A stretch of DNA of 64,000 bases from Cephalotrichum gorgonifer (lineage: Eukaryota > Ascomycota > Sordariomycetes > Microascales > Microascaceae): positions 682,001 through 746,000 of the forward strand of contig ONZQ02000013.1 in assembly GCA_900312665.1 (NCBI GenBank). Reading direction: 5' to 3'. Position 1 is the stretch's first letter; each line of letters begins with the position of its first letter. A model generated the notes under the pieces. The model had not been told where the DNA came from. It worked only from the letters and a program-made list of their open reading frames with translations, and searched no databases. Both the position numbers and the translations under genes were made by a program. Positions 39,264-49,527 of the stretch are shown one piece after another.

Positions 39264-41291
39264 CTAAAGACCCGGGGGAGGAGGAACCTGTTCGCAAAGA
39301 GTTAGCTTTCCGGCGGCGGCACCCTATACTTCATAGGGCAATACATACCGAGCCGTAGCTTCCGTAGCTCCCAGGAGGCGCAGCCGAACCGGGGGGTGGA
39401 GGTGGCGCCGATTCACTGGGAGGAGGCGGCGGAGCAGAGTCGGTTGGGGGGGCAGGCGGCGAGCCCGACGTGGGAGGCGCGGGGGAGCCTTGCTGAGCTT
39501 GTTGCTGGGCCGCGGCGTAGTATTGCTGGTAATACTGAACGTAACTGGGGTAAAATGTCAGCCGGGAAGACTTGCAAGGCAGATGGATGTTGGGCAAGGG
39601 TGAACGCACGCTGCATAGCCCCCATAGGCGGCGTAGGGATCCTGTCCACCGTAATACTGCGCATACTGCGCAGCATAGTCAGAAGCAGTAGCAGGAGCAG
39701 CAGGGGGGCTGGCACTAGGGGGGGGAGCATGAGGGCTGGCTCCTCGTGCTTCGTTCCGATGACTGTTCCCTCCACCATAAGGCTGGTACGAGTCACCTCC
39801 ACCTCGGGAGTTACCGCCATGGTCGCCATAGCCCCCACGATGGCCGCCATCACCGTAACCTCCACGATTGCCACCACCGCCATCGCCGTAGCCTCCACGG
39901 CCGCCACCGTCGCCATAGCCTCCACGACCACCTCCGCCGCCATAGGCTCTCGGTGGGCGGCTCTTGAACTCTTCGTACTGCTGCTTAACATTGTCAATCA
40001 GATCTTCGCAGAGTTCCTTTGCTTTGTCCACCATGTGCTGCTCGCGGCCACTGGGATGCATTGTCAGTATGGACATGTTACAAGATATATCGTCAGGGCA
40101 AAGACATACGCGACGTGCAAGAACATATCCTCGTCGGTCTCAGCGTTAGTCGACTGCTCAAGGAATCCGGAGCCGCGGCCCTTGATCTGGACACGACAGC
40201 CCGTCTCGAACTGGATGTGCTTTACGTAGGCACCGCCATGCCCAACCACTTGGGCGCGGAGGTTGAATCCTGGGACCGACTCAAGGCCGATGGGGATCTT
40301 CACCTCTGGCCATTTGCGCTGTTCAGTGTTAGCCTACGGCTAAGAACCATGTCTAAGAGGGGATGGTGATTACCCTTCCATATTCGTCTCGTTCAAACGT
40401 TTCAGGCTCCCGACGACGGAATCGCCGTTCATCCACCAGCTGCGGGAGCTCTTGCTTCTTCAATTCTTCAATCATAGCAACCGCCTTCTCAAGCCCCTCC
40501 TTCTTGGTACTCGTGATGTGCAAATAAAGAGGGGGGTTCTAGTCGGATAAGTTAGCAACCAGGGAAAACGGACAACGGATAGAGCAAGCCTACCGTTGGA
40601 GTGGCCATGTTCTTGTCTGGAAGGTAGCTTCCGCGAGTGGTGATATCTAAAGGACCGTTAGATTTACTAGATCGACAATGAGAGACTGCCGGGTTCAGTC
40701 CATACCAGCGCCAGTGGCTTCCATGATCTAGCAGGAACAATAGGTTAGTACGGGGCGAGAGAGCTGCCTCTCGGCGCGAGGGTTTGTTGCGTCATAACCT
40801 ACCCGGTGCTGGTTGGCACTGTTCGTAAGGAGGTAGCGGTTGTGCAAGTCGTTGACTTCGATGTCCTTGATATAATCCCCGTCGATGACATACATCTCGC
40901 CGTTGATAGTACCGCCCTCCTTGGACTTTCCTAGAGCAGGACCTGGCGTTGACCCAGCGCTGGCGGGTGACTGGATGGGAGGGACGTCTACATGCTGAAT
41001 GCCCCTCTTGGCCTGGAGTTGCGCATTGATTCTCGCGGCAGCGGCAGCTACAATACCCACGCGGGTTAGTAAAAGCCTAGCATCGCTGGGGAAGGGTCGG
41101 GTCATACCTGCTGCCGCGGCAGGATCGGGCTTGGGTTCGCTCGGCTTCGAATCGCTCGGCGACTTCAGGGCCGGGCTGCGTTCGGGTGGTGGTGAGCGCG
41201 ATCGCCGATCAGACCGTGGCCGTCGCGAAGGGCCAGGCTCCGTCTGGTCGAAGCGAGAGCGCTTCGCGGTGCGTCGTTCCGAGTCGTCCAT
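39264..41291 (-). CDS. KHDC4/Blom7-like KH-domain RNA-binding protein, nine exons
   Basis: Exons: 41291-41108, 41047-40803, 40727-40706, 40646-40594, 40538-40374, 40318-40110, 40050-39610, 39544-39349 and 39287-39264; 512 residues. All introns are GT-AG, 55-75 bp. The third exon is only 22 nt. The 60-bp first intron (GTATGA, TACTAAC, TTGTAG) has no stop and is a multiple of three. Mammalian Blom7/KHDC4 binds the Prp19-type spliceosome complex and affects splice-site choice. Motifs: DGDYIKDIEVNDLHNRYLLT, then IMEATGADITTRGSYLPDKN, NPPLYLHITS, VKIPIGLESVPGFNLRAQVV followed by GHGGAYVKHIQ, CRVQIKGRGSGF and the helix AKELCEDLIDNVKQQYEEF. The C-terminus has RGGYGDGG repeats, a Tyr/Gln-rich part and proline runs ending in VPPPPGL. 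Confidence 0.88.
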
Positions 41292-41903
41292 CGCGACTGG
41301 GACCAAAGGTGTGGTGGGCGCGAAGACCTCGGCGGTCCTTTGCGAAGCCTATGAAAAGTTCGAGGAGGCGCAGGAATGTTAAAAGGCGGCAGGGTTTCGG
41401 GTGTTGGGAGAAGACCGAGTTGATGATGACTTCTGCTGTGCCTAGATCTTGTAATAATCAGGAAATCAAAGACAAGCTTCTGCTTACAGGCAGGCACGTA
41501 ATAATACTTGTAGGTATTATTATTAGGTCCGTCGTCCCCTGCGTGAACCTATGGCAACCAACGAAAGACTCATGGTAATCAAATTGAGTGGGCAGTAGTT
41601 TTTTGGATGGAGGTCCTCCCTTCCCCAGACGCACGGGCCACTTGCATGTACTGGAATGCTGTGCCAGACCGAGGAATACACCACCCCGAGATCGGCGTAG
41701 CGTTATCAACCTCCAGACTTTCTCTCCAGCAAAATTTCCCAATCAAGAACAAAGATCGGTGAGTCAGTCCCCAGTCTCCAGCCTTTTCCCCCAGCCATTG
41801 GGGTCCCCGGATCACTCCTAAACCTTTTCCATCTGGGCACGACATTTTACATTTTCTAATCGGATAAAAGGTTCTTTGCGGTTCTTGACCGCTCACCTAA
41901 AAA
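41292..41903. other. Divergent promoter region, KH gene / ILV6
   Basis: About 610 bp between divergent start codons; no clear element noted. Confidence 0.4.
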
Positions 41904-42926
41904 ATGGCGTCCTGCCGCGTCCTAACGACGTCCCTGCGAGCCGCCACCAGAACCCCGATCACCACCCTCTCCGCCACCCAGCGCCGCAATGGATCTTCTT
42001 CCATCTCCGCCCTAGCCTACAAGGCACTCCGCCGCCGCGCGGGCCCCCTTCCCGTCGCGGAGTCCCCCTCCTGGACCGCCCAGGCCGCTGTCTCCAACAT
42101 CCTCTACGAGACTCCCCTCCCTTCGACCGCCCCGCCGAAGAGGCACGTCCTCAACTGCCTCGTCCAGAACGAGCCCGGTGTGCTATCCAGGGTCTCCGGT
42201 ATCCTTGCCGCCCGTGGCTTCAACATCGACTCCCTTGTCGTGTGCAGCACTGAGGTGGAGGACCTGTCCCGCATGACCATCGTCCTCAGGGGCCTCGACG
42301 GCGTCATCGAGCAGGCGAGGAGGCAGCTCGAGGACCTGGTCCCCGTCTGGGCCGTCCTCGACTACACCAACACCGCGCTAGTCCAGAGGGAGCTTCTCCT
42401 CGCCAAAGTCAACATTCTCGGGCCTGAGTACTTCGAGGAGTTGCTCGCCCACCACCGCGAGATCTCGGCTATCGAGTCTACCGAGGAGGCCCACCAGTCC
42501 ATTGACCAGTCTCTCGAGGAGGCCGCCAAGGACTTCCACCCTAGCAGGCTCGCGCTTAGCGAGGCGCTCCGTCATAAGCACGAGCACTTGAAGTCAATCA
42601 CGTACTTTGCCCACCAGTTCGGCGGCAAGGTCTTGGACATCAGCACGAATAGCTGCATCGTCGAAGTGTGAGTCGCTTACGCATCTGGGCCCCACAACCA
42701 TCGTAATCTGCAGTACTCTAACCATTTATTCCTATTCTCTAGATCCGCTAAGCCTTCCCGAATCGACTCCTTCCTGAAGCTTATCACGCCGTTCGGTATC
42801 CTTGAGTCTGGACGTACGGGGCTGATGGCCATGCCGCGGTCGCCTCTACTTGACTCTCAGCCTGGTGAAGCCGGTCCGATGGAGATGGATGAGATTGTTG
42901 ATGCTAGCCAGCTTCCTCCCGGCTAA
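41904..42926 (+). CDS. ILV6: Acetolactate synthase regulatory (small) subunit, mitochondrial
   Basis: Two exons, 41904-42667 and 42743-42926, encode 315 residues. The 75-bp intron has GTGAGT and CTCTAG borders and rebuilds CIVEVSAKPSRIDSFLKL. Ilv6 activates the catalytic subunit Ilv2 in branched-chain amino-acid synthesis and confers valine feedback inhibition in the mitochondrial matrix. A basic Ser/Thr-rich presequence (MASCRVLTTSLRAATRTP) precedes the ACT domain, which begins near residue 80 (HVLNCLVQNEPGVLSRVSGI, then ARGFNIDSLVV). RELLLAKVNILGPEYFEE opens the second, small-subunit-specific domain, which ends with HQFGGKVLDISTNSCIVEV and FGILESGRTGLMAMPRS. Length and order are normal. Confidence 0.95.
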
Positions 42927-43306
42927 ATATGTAGTTTTAATGTTGATAAGATTTGGCCATGTAATCTTCTGAGGTTCCTGTTTTTATTTTTTATTTTAGT
43001 CAATCTGCAGTTTACTCTTGTTGACTGTATATGTTGCACACTCTATGTGAAGATCGGGCGTCTTCCCATTACATAGTGAGGGTTGGATATCCGCTGTAGA
43101 AGTTTGGTTTGGTGGTAGTCTAGCATCGTCAGAAGCTTAATAATTCCCTTGCCTCCATCAAACAGCCGGCAATTTCATATCTCTGGTGCGAGAGATTATA
43201 ACATGGAGGAATCGTACATGTAATATTTCAGAGCTGTTGCAGCTTGGCGGGGTGTTTCATCCGTAATAGTTGTCCAAGATATCCGAAGACCAGAATGCCC
43301 CGCCAT

Positions 43307-43331
43307 TAACCCCGTAGTATTTCCGGGGTTA
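43307..43331. other. Perfect 8-bp-stem inverted repeat (TAACCCCG / CGGGGTTA)
   Basis: TAACCCCG at 43307-43314 and its exact complement at 43324-43331 enclose nine bases. It could be a regulator site or an RNA hairpin. It lies about 140-165 bp upstream of the TRAPPC13-like ATG. Confidence 0.4.
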
Positions 43332-43334
43332 CAA

Positions 43335-43350
43335 TAGCTACATGTAGCTA
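43335..43350. promoter_or_regulatory. Perfect 16-bp palindrome TAGCTACATGTAGCTA
   Basis: All sixteen bases are self-complementary. It starts four bases after the preceding inverted repeat and about 120 bp upstream of the TRAPPC13-like start codon. A binding site for a dimeric factor is possible; no known factor is matched. Confidence 0.4.
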
Positions 43351-43470
43351 CCTCCCCACGTTGAAGCTGACGCTGGCGCCCACACTGACACCCGCATTAA
43401 CCTCCGACCTAGACCTCTGCTGGGCGCGAATGCTTTCGCCCACCCACATTGACTACACTGCGCATTCACA

Positions 43471-44542
43471 ATGAGCCACCAACGGTACCCTTCGCACGAC
43501 CAGGTGAAAGAGCCGCACTCCCTGTCCCTCAAGGTCCTCAGGCGAGTCAACATACCTCCCCGTCTCCTAAACTCTCTCGAAACTCAAAGGCTAATTCGTA
43601 CATAGGCTCTCACGTCCCTCCCTCGTCGCTCAGTACCCCGTTCAGCCTCCCTCGACCGCACCCACGACGACGACGACCACCACCCTCCCCCCTTGCCCAG
43701 CCTCCCTCGCCTACGCCCCGTCCCCCACCAATCCAGACCCCTTCCTCCTCTCCCCCGCCGTCAGCCTACCCCTCTCCTTTGGCTCCGCCTCCGTCGGCGA
43801 GACCTTCAGCTGCACCCTCTGCGCCAACAATGACCTAGAGCCCGCCACAATATCTCCCTCGACGCGCCCCCTCCAGAAACACATCCGCGATGTCCGCATC
43901 GAGGCGGAGATGAAGACGCCCGGCTCCTCGTCCACCGTAACGAAGCTCAACCTCACGCCCGCGGATGATTTCGGAGCAGCGGGGGCGGGGGGCACCAGCG
44001 GCGTCGACCTAGACCCCGGCGACACGCTACAGAAGATCGTATCGTTCGACCTCAGGGAGGAGGGGAACCACGTCCTCGCCGTCACGGTGAGCTACTACGA
44101 GGCGACGGAGCTGAGCGGGCGGACGAGGACATTCAGGAAGCTTTATCAGTTTATATGCAAGCCGTCGATGATTGTGCGGACTAAGTCGGGGCCGCTGAAG
44201 GGGGGGAAGAACGGTGGGGGCAGGGGGTGGGTGCTCGAGGCCCAGCTAGAGAATTGCAGTGAGGATGTGATGCAGCTGGAGAGCGTGAATCTCGATTTGA
44301 GAGAGGGCCTAGAGTATAGCCCCTGTAACTGGGAGTCAAGAGCAGGCGAGAGGCCAGTCTTGCACCCGGGGGAGGTGGAGCAGCTGTGTTTCGTGCTGAG
44401 GGAGAAGAAGGGCGTCAAGGCGGTGGATGGGGTTGATGGGCGGACGGCGTTTGGTGTTCTAAGTATAGGGTGGAGGGGCGAGATGGGTAATAGGGGATCC
44501 CTGACTACTGGCGAGCTTGGGTCCTCAAGACCGTCCCATTAA
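43471..44542 (+). CDS. TRAPPC13-like trafficking protein (DUF974 family)
   Basis: Two exons, 43471-43541 and 43606-44542, encode 335 residues. The 64-bp intron is of the GC-AG type: the exon ends in CTCAG and the intron begins GCGAGT. Splicing rebuilds HSLSLKVLRLSRPSLVAQYP, the usual N-terminal block of this family, and no GT donor does so. TRAPPC13 is an accessory subunit of TRAPP complexes in ER-Golgi and autophagy traffic. Other marks are SFGSASVGETFSCTLCANND, HIRDVRIEAEMKTPGSS, LDPGDTLQKIVSFDLREEGN, HVLAVTVSYYEA, TFRKLYQFICKPSMIVRTK, and the C-terminal LSIGWRGEMGNRGSLTTGEL. An Ala/Pro/Thr-rich segment follows the first block. Confidence 0.88.
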
Positions 44543-44647
44543 ATGTATGGCTCCCCGGGGAGAGAGACGGTTGAGCATTCGCTCCCGGTGAGTTCAACAC
44601 TAGAAATGCATGGCGGGCGAATTGTACGAGTATATCTATCCCAGGAG

Positions 44648-46560
44648 TCATTCGTCTCCCAATTCGTGGTATCTTAGGTGCGCCGCAAGCGCGAAATATG
44701 GAATTCTATACCCACACTGCGAGCATGGCTCCCCGTCGATGAACCCATCCCACTCAGGATCCCACCCGTCGTCATCAGCCTCGACCTCCCCGCTCTCGGC
44801 CCCCTTATCCTTCTCAGGCGGGGGCGCTACCCTGAACGGCCTCAGCACGTCGTCCTGTGTCTTGAACATGACGGAGATGTCCCTCCCGGACCCAGAAGCA
44901 TCATCGCTCCCCGCCAACACCATGTTCGCAACGCAGATGTTGAGCAGCGACACCTCCCACGTAAGTTCCCGGCCGCCCTGAAACTTCCTCAGAAGCGGGA
45001 GCACAGCCTCGTCCACGAGCCTATCCGCGAGCTCCCCGACGTCTTCCTTCAAGCTGAATACGAAGTTTGGGAGCGGTGCCGAACGCGAGACCCGGCTAAA
45101 GCTGTGATGCTCCTCCTTATCGGTGGGCGGGGCGTTGACAGACAGCCGGAGCGTCTTTGGGCGGGCGACCCACCTCCGCACAGCCTCCTTGTGGGGGCTC
45201 TCGTCGTCGATGACGAGGTCGACGCGCATCCTCCGCAGCAGAGACCTGGCAATCTTGCGGAGCTCATCCGTGATGCAACCTATGCCGTCGAGGCCCCTGT
45301 AGGTATCCTCGATGCTGATTTGCGTCGGGATGTCATTTGCGGGCTTCACCTCTGTGTCGTCTACCCCATGCAGGAGAGACCATACCCTCTGGCCGATCCC
45401 CTTCTCCGCACCGGGTCCCCCGAGCAAGACCTCCAGCGAGGCGGCGGAGATCTCGGGATGCGTGCGCACGTCGCCGGCTGTGAGCTTGCACTCTGGGGTC
45501 ATGGGATCCTGCGGAGGGAGGTCCGGGAGCAGCTTTGAATGCAGAAGCTTACTGGTCTTGTATCCGATCCACGGAACCTGACGGAGAGAGTGTCCGTCGA
45601 CGAAGGTGGTGACGTCCTCGTCTCGGAGAGACAGAAGAGTGGTTTGGTTCCGGGGCTTGTTCCTGTTGCCGGCCAGCTTGCTTAACAGCTTGTTAGTGGC
45701 GATGCCACAGGTCGATGTGAAGCCGCGGTCGTTCTCCAGCTTCATTCTTAGGTAGTTGGCCAGGTGGGAGCCCAGGAGGAGCCGGAGGCATAGTGGACTA
45801 TCGAAATCTACGGTATCGGAGGAGGCGCCTTCGACGCAGCCCGCAAAATGGGTAAGGTCGCAAGGAAAGCCCTGTTCTGGGTCATTCCTCGAGAGGCAGA
45901 AGAAGGACGTGGACAGGGAGGCACGGTTAAGGAAGAAGATGTTGTAGTCCACAATATCAGTCACATCTGCCAACTCTGCACATCAGCAAGAAAACCCACA
46001 GGTCACTCTTGTCGCCCATCGATAATAGCACACGGAAAACGGGCGAAGCATAGACCGCCACATACCCATGAACACCTCGTCCAGCCCTAGTCTCTCGACC
46101 TTCCCGTTCCAGGAGTGAGACTTGAGAAGGCGATACAGCTTCTTGCTCACGTCCCGGAACGGCGTCAGGTCCTCGCCATCCACGATAACCAGCTCCGGAC
46201 ACGCCTTCTTAGCGACGGATATCTGTGTCAGCTTGGATACGCCCCGGGCGCGGGCGACGTAGTTGCATGTTGCCAGTATGCCCTTCTGCCGGACGCCCAG
46301 GGGTACGGACTTCAGGGCTGGGTTCTGGTTCTCGAACACGGACGCGTAGAAGCAGTCGTAGTCCTAGGCCCGCCGTGAAGGCGAAATCAGCTCGAGCTCA
46401 AACAAGCTAATGAAGAGTGGAAACGAGGGGCGTATTCTTGCGACGGGTTTGAGATTTTTTTTGGAGATGTACCGAGTACATGGTGGGGACAGGCACGTAC
46501 GAATTGTAGTATGACTCTGTCATCCTTCCTCTTCGGGGACTTCGCCGCTGGTCGGTCCAT
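44648..46560 (-). CDS. Y-family DNA polymerase, iota-like
   Basis: Three exons: 46560-46501, 46363-46066 and 45966-44648, 558 residues. The first exon is 20 codons (MDRPAAKSPKRKDDRVILQF) and splices in phase 0 to DYDCFYASVFENQNP. The enzyme performs low-fidelity translesion synthesis in the nucleus. Catalytic carboxylates are in DYDCFYASVFE (residues 21-31) and in LDEVFMD (D115, E116). The finger/palm block LGVRQKGILATCNYVARARG and the helix-hairpin-helix part (TSTCGIATNKLLSKLAGNRN, WIGYKTSKLL) are intact, and the little-finger domain follows. The last residues (EPCSQCGYRIPYF then HLRYH) form a Cys2-His2 knuckle like a ubiquitin-binding zinc finger. Assignment to iota rather than eta rests on overall resemblance. 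It is convergent with the TRAPPC13-like gene. Confidence 0.87.
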
Positions 46561-48153
46561 CCCGTTGTCGTGGAGGCAGCATGTTCTTCGTGCAGGTTGT
46601 CTTTGTTTTCCCGCCCGTGCGTGCTTTGCCCGTTGCTGACATTGGCAGATGTCTCTCCTCCGTCCAGGCTAGGCCGTCCACGCAAGCTCGGGGCTCAGTT
46701 TCAGCGGGCTTATCAGGCATTACGAGCAAAAATACACACTAGTCCGCAGGGTTCGGGGGGCGGGGTTAGCGTGTGTTTACAGGGGGTAATACGATCAATC
46801 CCAAGAGCGCGGGAGCCCCGCGCCGCCTGAGCTGAACCCGACACATGTTCGAAGCCACCATCGACTTCCAATCTTCCATGTCGGCTCCACCTTGTTGCTA
46901 TTTTTGTACCCGGGTCATCCCCGATTCCGGGCAGGCTACCTCCATTCCACTCTGCCCCACCATCACTTTCTGAAGTATGTACTTGTTGTATGAGTACATC
47001 CCAGGAGTAGAATATCTCATTGCTACAGGACAAAATTATCGCCTTCTAGGGGCAAGGAAAGGGAGGGAGGGAGCCACGATGTGGAACGTGGGAGCTCTCC
47101 ACGACATCCCCACGAGACCACGACTCGGAATCTGCAACTACGTCACTCTGCGCTTCCAAGGAATAAATTCACTTACCCGAGAAACCCTATTATTCCCAGA
47201 GGGTGGCATTCGGTTCACTGAACTTCGGATGTTACATCATACCCGAACACATTCGTTTACCCGGCGAACACTTGCCCGTCTTCCAAGGGAAGCCGGGGAA
47301 CATTCCATGGCAAGGGCAGAGGAACTATTGCCGATTAATAAATGGTCTTTAGCTCCGAGATTGAGGATCTTCTGTCGGGTGGGGGACTCGTATCCCTACC
47401 CGCTAAGCTTTTGTGAACTGGGGAGGTGGGACGGGCACGGCACGATATTGCAGAAGAATCGATGGTGACCACCATGAAAACTCGTCCCGCCCACTTCGGA
47501 ATGTACCTGTCCCTTTCGCCCCCCCCCGTAGTGTTACTTTGGCAAGGCCGGCTGGGGATGTCGGTCTCGAGGATGTTCTCGCGGGCCGGCGAGCACAGAA
47601 AATTAGCGGAACACTTTCCTTGGAAGTGGTATCCCGTCACTCAGCGTTCCCCCGTCTTGTGTAATTGAAGACCGTCCCCCGCTACCGATTTCTCTGGAAG
47701 TTTATGGTCAGCACACTAATTTCCGCAAGCATAACAATACCGCATTCTCATGGAGTCTACGAGTACGGCGGCCTAATATTAGCATCGCTTCTGGACAAGT
47801 GGCCAGGATATTCGTATACCATGGTCTATTCTTATGGATTACCCCGTACTCATAAGTTAACGCCGATTTCCAAGACGTAAGCCCGGGCCGTATTGAATAA
47901 TGACATTTCCACACTTTTCCCTTTCCCACCACGCGCCACGATATTTCGAGTTCAACTCCTTGGCTCCAACAATTTCCACGTGGACATTACCCCTGTGTAA
48001 GGAGGCGAAACCCCAAAACAAAAAGAAAAAGATCTAATATTAGCTGTTCCTAAAATCAGAGCGGCCAAAGAGCCAGCCGCCACTGGCGCCTCCGCCCTTC
48101 TCCACGTCGCCTAAACTGGTCCCAGGAACGCGCCCTCAGGTATCCGTCATATG

Positions 48154-48174
48154 GTACAAGTACAAGTACAGTAC
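48154..48174. repeat. Short GTAC-AA direct repeat, inverted copy downstream
   Basis: GTACAA occurs twice in tandem and is followed by GTACAGTAC. The complementary form (GTACTT twice, then GT) lies at 48403-48416, so the two sites could pair across about 230 bp. Confidence 0.45.
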
Positions 48175-49508
48175 GATGGGTGGGCATCGACATCCATCCG
48201 TTTTACACCAATCCGTGTATTGCATCGTGCGTTGAAGCTGGATTCTTGGAAAGTATCTCAGCTTCCTTCATCTCGTCCGTCTTCTCTTGGAAGCGGCGGC
48301 GCAAAATATTAGGCGCCGATTTCACTCCCCCAACGGAGCCGCCGAGTTCGACGATTGGCTATTTGGGGTCCTCGCCTGTCTGCGGGGTTGAATGCAAGTG
48401 CAGGTACTTGTACTTGTCGAGTTAGCCTGGTTGGCTGGCCAGGATATCTTGGGCGCTTGCGCCATCACCTTGCATGGATCGAATGCGACGGTGGCCGGCC
48501 AGTGGTTGCATCACTTGGGCCAACCACAGCGCTTGTATGACTCGATACTGCATTCCGTGGTGAAGTAGTACACTTCTTGGAACCACTCCAGTCGCTGGAC
48601 GAGCCGCCCTCGCTCGTCCCCTCCCCTCCCCCCCTTGCCTTCATACTTCGAGGCGAACCCGAGCCAACCCAGGCTCAAGTCTCAAGTTGAGCTTCGATCG
48701 CGTCTAAACACACGCCGGCTTTTATCACATTGCAATGAATCACTCCGCATAAAGAGGGGCTGGAGGTGTACTTGTACCCATACTCGTTGCTCTTGTATGT
48801 CGCCGGGGAGGAAAGAGCGACTGGTGCGCCTCGCTAGTAGATGTACTCGTACATACTAGACAAGCCGTTCCGGTCGCACATGTGAGCTGCATGCTAGTAC
48901 TGGTACACCCATTCACAAGGAGCGAAGGAGCTGCCGGGGGTGTGCATCCATCTTACGGTCTTACTCGAAGGAGCAGCACGTCAAATGGAAGTAGCGCTTG
49001 GCCTGGCGGGCTGGCCTGCCTTCCCCCCCGACCCGGGCGCTGCCGCCAGTATTATATAGCAGTCATTGCCCCCCCCGACCCCCCCGGTAGCTTCCTCGCC
49101 CCCATTTCTGTAGGAATTCGAAACTCGATCTTCATCCCCCGTGAGATCTGGGCCTGTTGATCAGCCAAACCATCGAAGGCGCCATATACGGGCTGAGGCC
49201 GCAGAATCTCTGGATAACACATAATAATTGGCTCTTCTCGTCCTCATCCCAGCCCTCAGTCCGTTCTACCTATATACCCGCCCCATTTTCCTTTCGCCGC
49301 CTTTGTCTCCCGGCAGGCAGCATCTATTCTCTCGCGTCGGAAGCGTTTACTTTATTCCTTTCATACCTTTTCCTGGATGACCTCATCCTCGCCTTTATCT
49401 CTCTTCGCTCACCGGCCTGGTCGCCGATACATACGCTGAAACGCTTTTTGTTACTGGTCCTACACAGACCTCCTCATCAACTTGCCCTTCCAGTCATATA
49501 CCCTACCC

Positions 49509-49524
49509 CGCGATCGCGATCGCG
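49509..49524. promoter_or_regulatory. 16-bp palindrome CGCGATCGCGATCGCG just before a start codon
   Basis: Perfectly self-complementary; it ends three bases before the ATG at 49528. In RNA it could fold as a six-pair stem with a CGCG loop directly at the initiation site. As DNA it could be a dimer-binding site. Confidence 0.45.
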
Positions 49525-49527
49525 AAG

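Larger units (their letters stand above)
42927..43470. other. Intergenic between ILV6 and TRAPPC13-like gene
   Basis: About 540 bp holding the ILV6 3' flank and the next promoter, including two adjacent inverted repeats at 43307-43350. Confidence 0.45.
46561..49527. other. Long gene-free divergent region (3 kb)
   Basis: The longest stretch without a supported gene. Open frames (for example 46977-47468, plus) have no motif. GTAC-centred direct and inverted repeats recur at 48154-48174, 48403-48416, 48768-48777 and around 48841-48854. From about 49240 to the next ATG the sequence is pyrimidine-rich, as in a long 5' leader. It may hold a large regulatory region or a noncoding transcript. Confidence 0.4.

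Noticed and set aside
46977..47468. 163-codon open frame in the 3-kb gene-free region
   Set aside because: No motif, poor codon bias, and overlapping frames of similar quality on the other strand.
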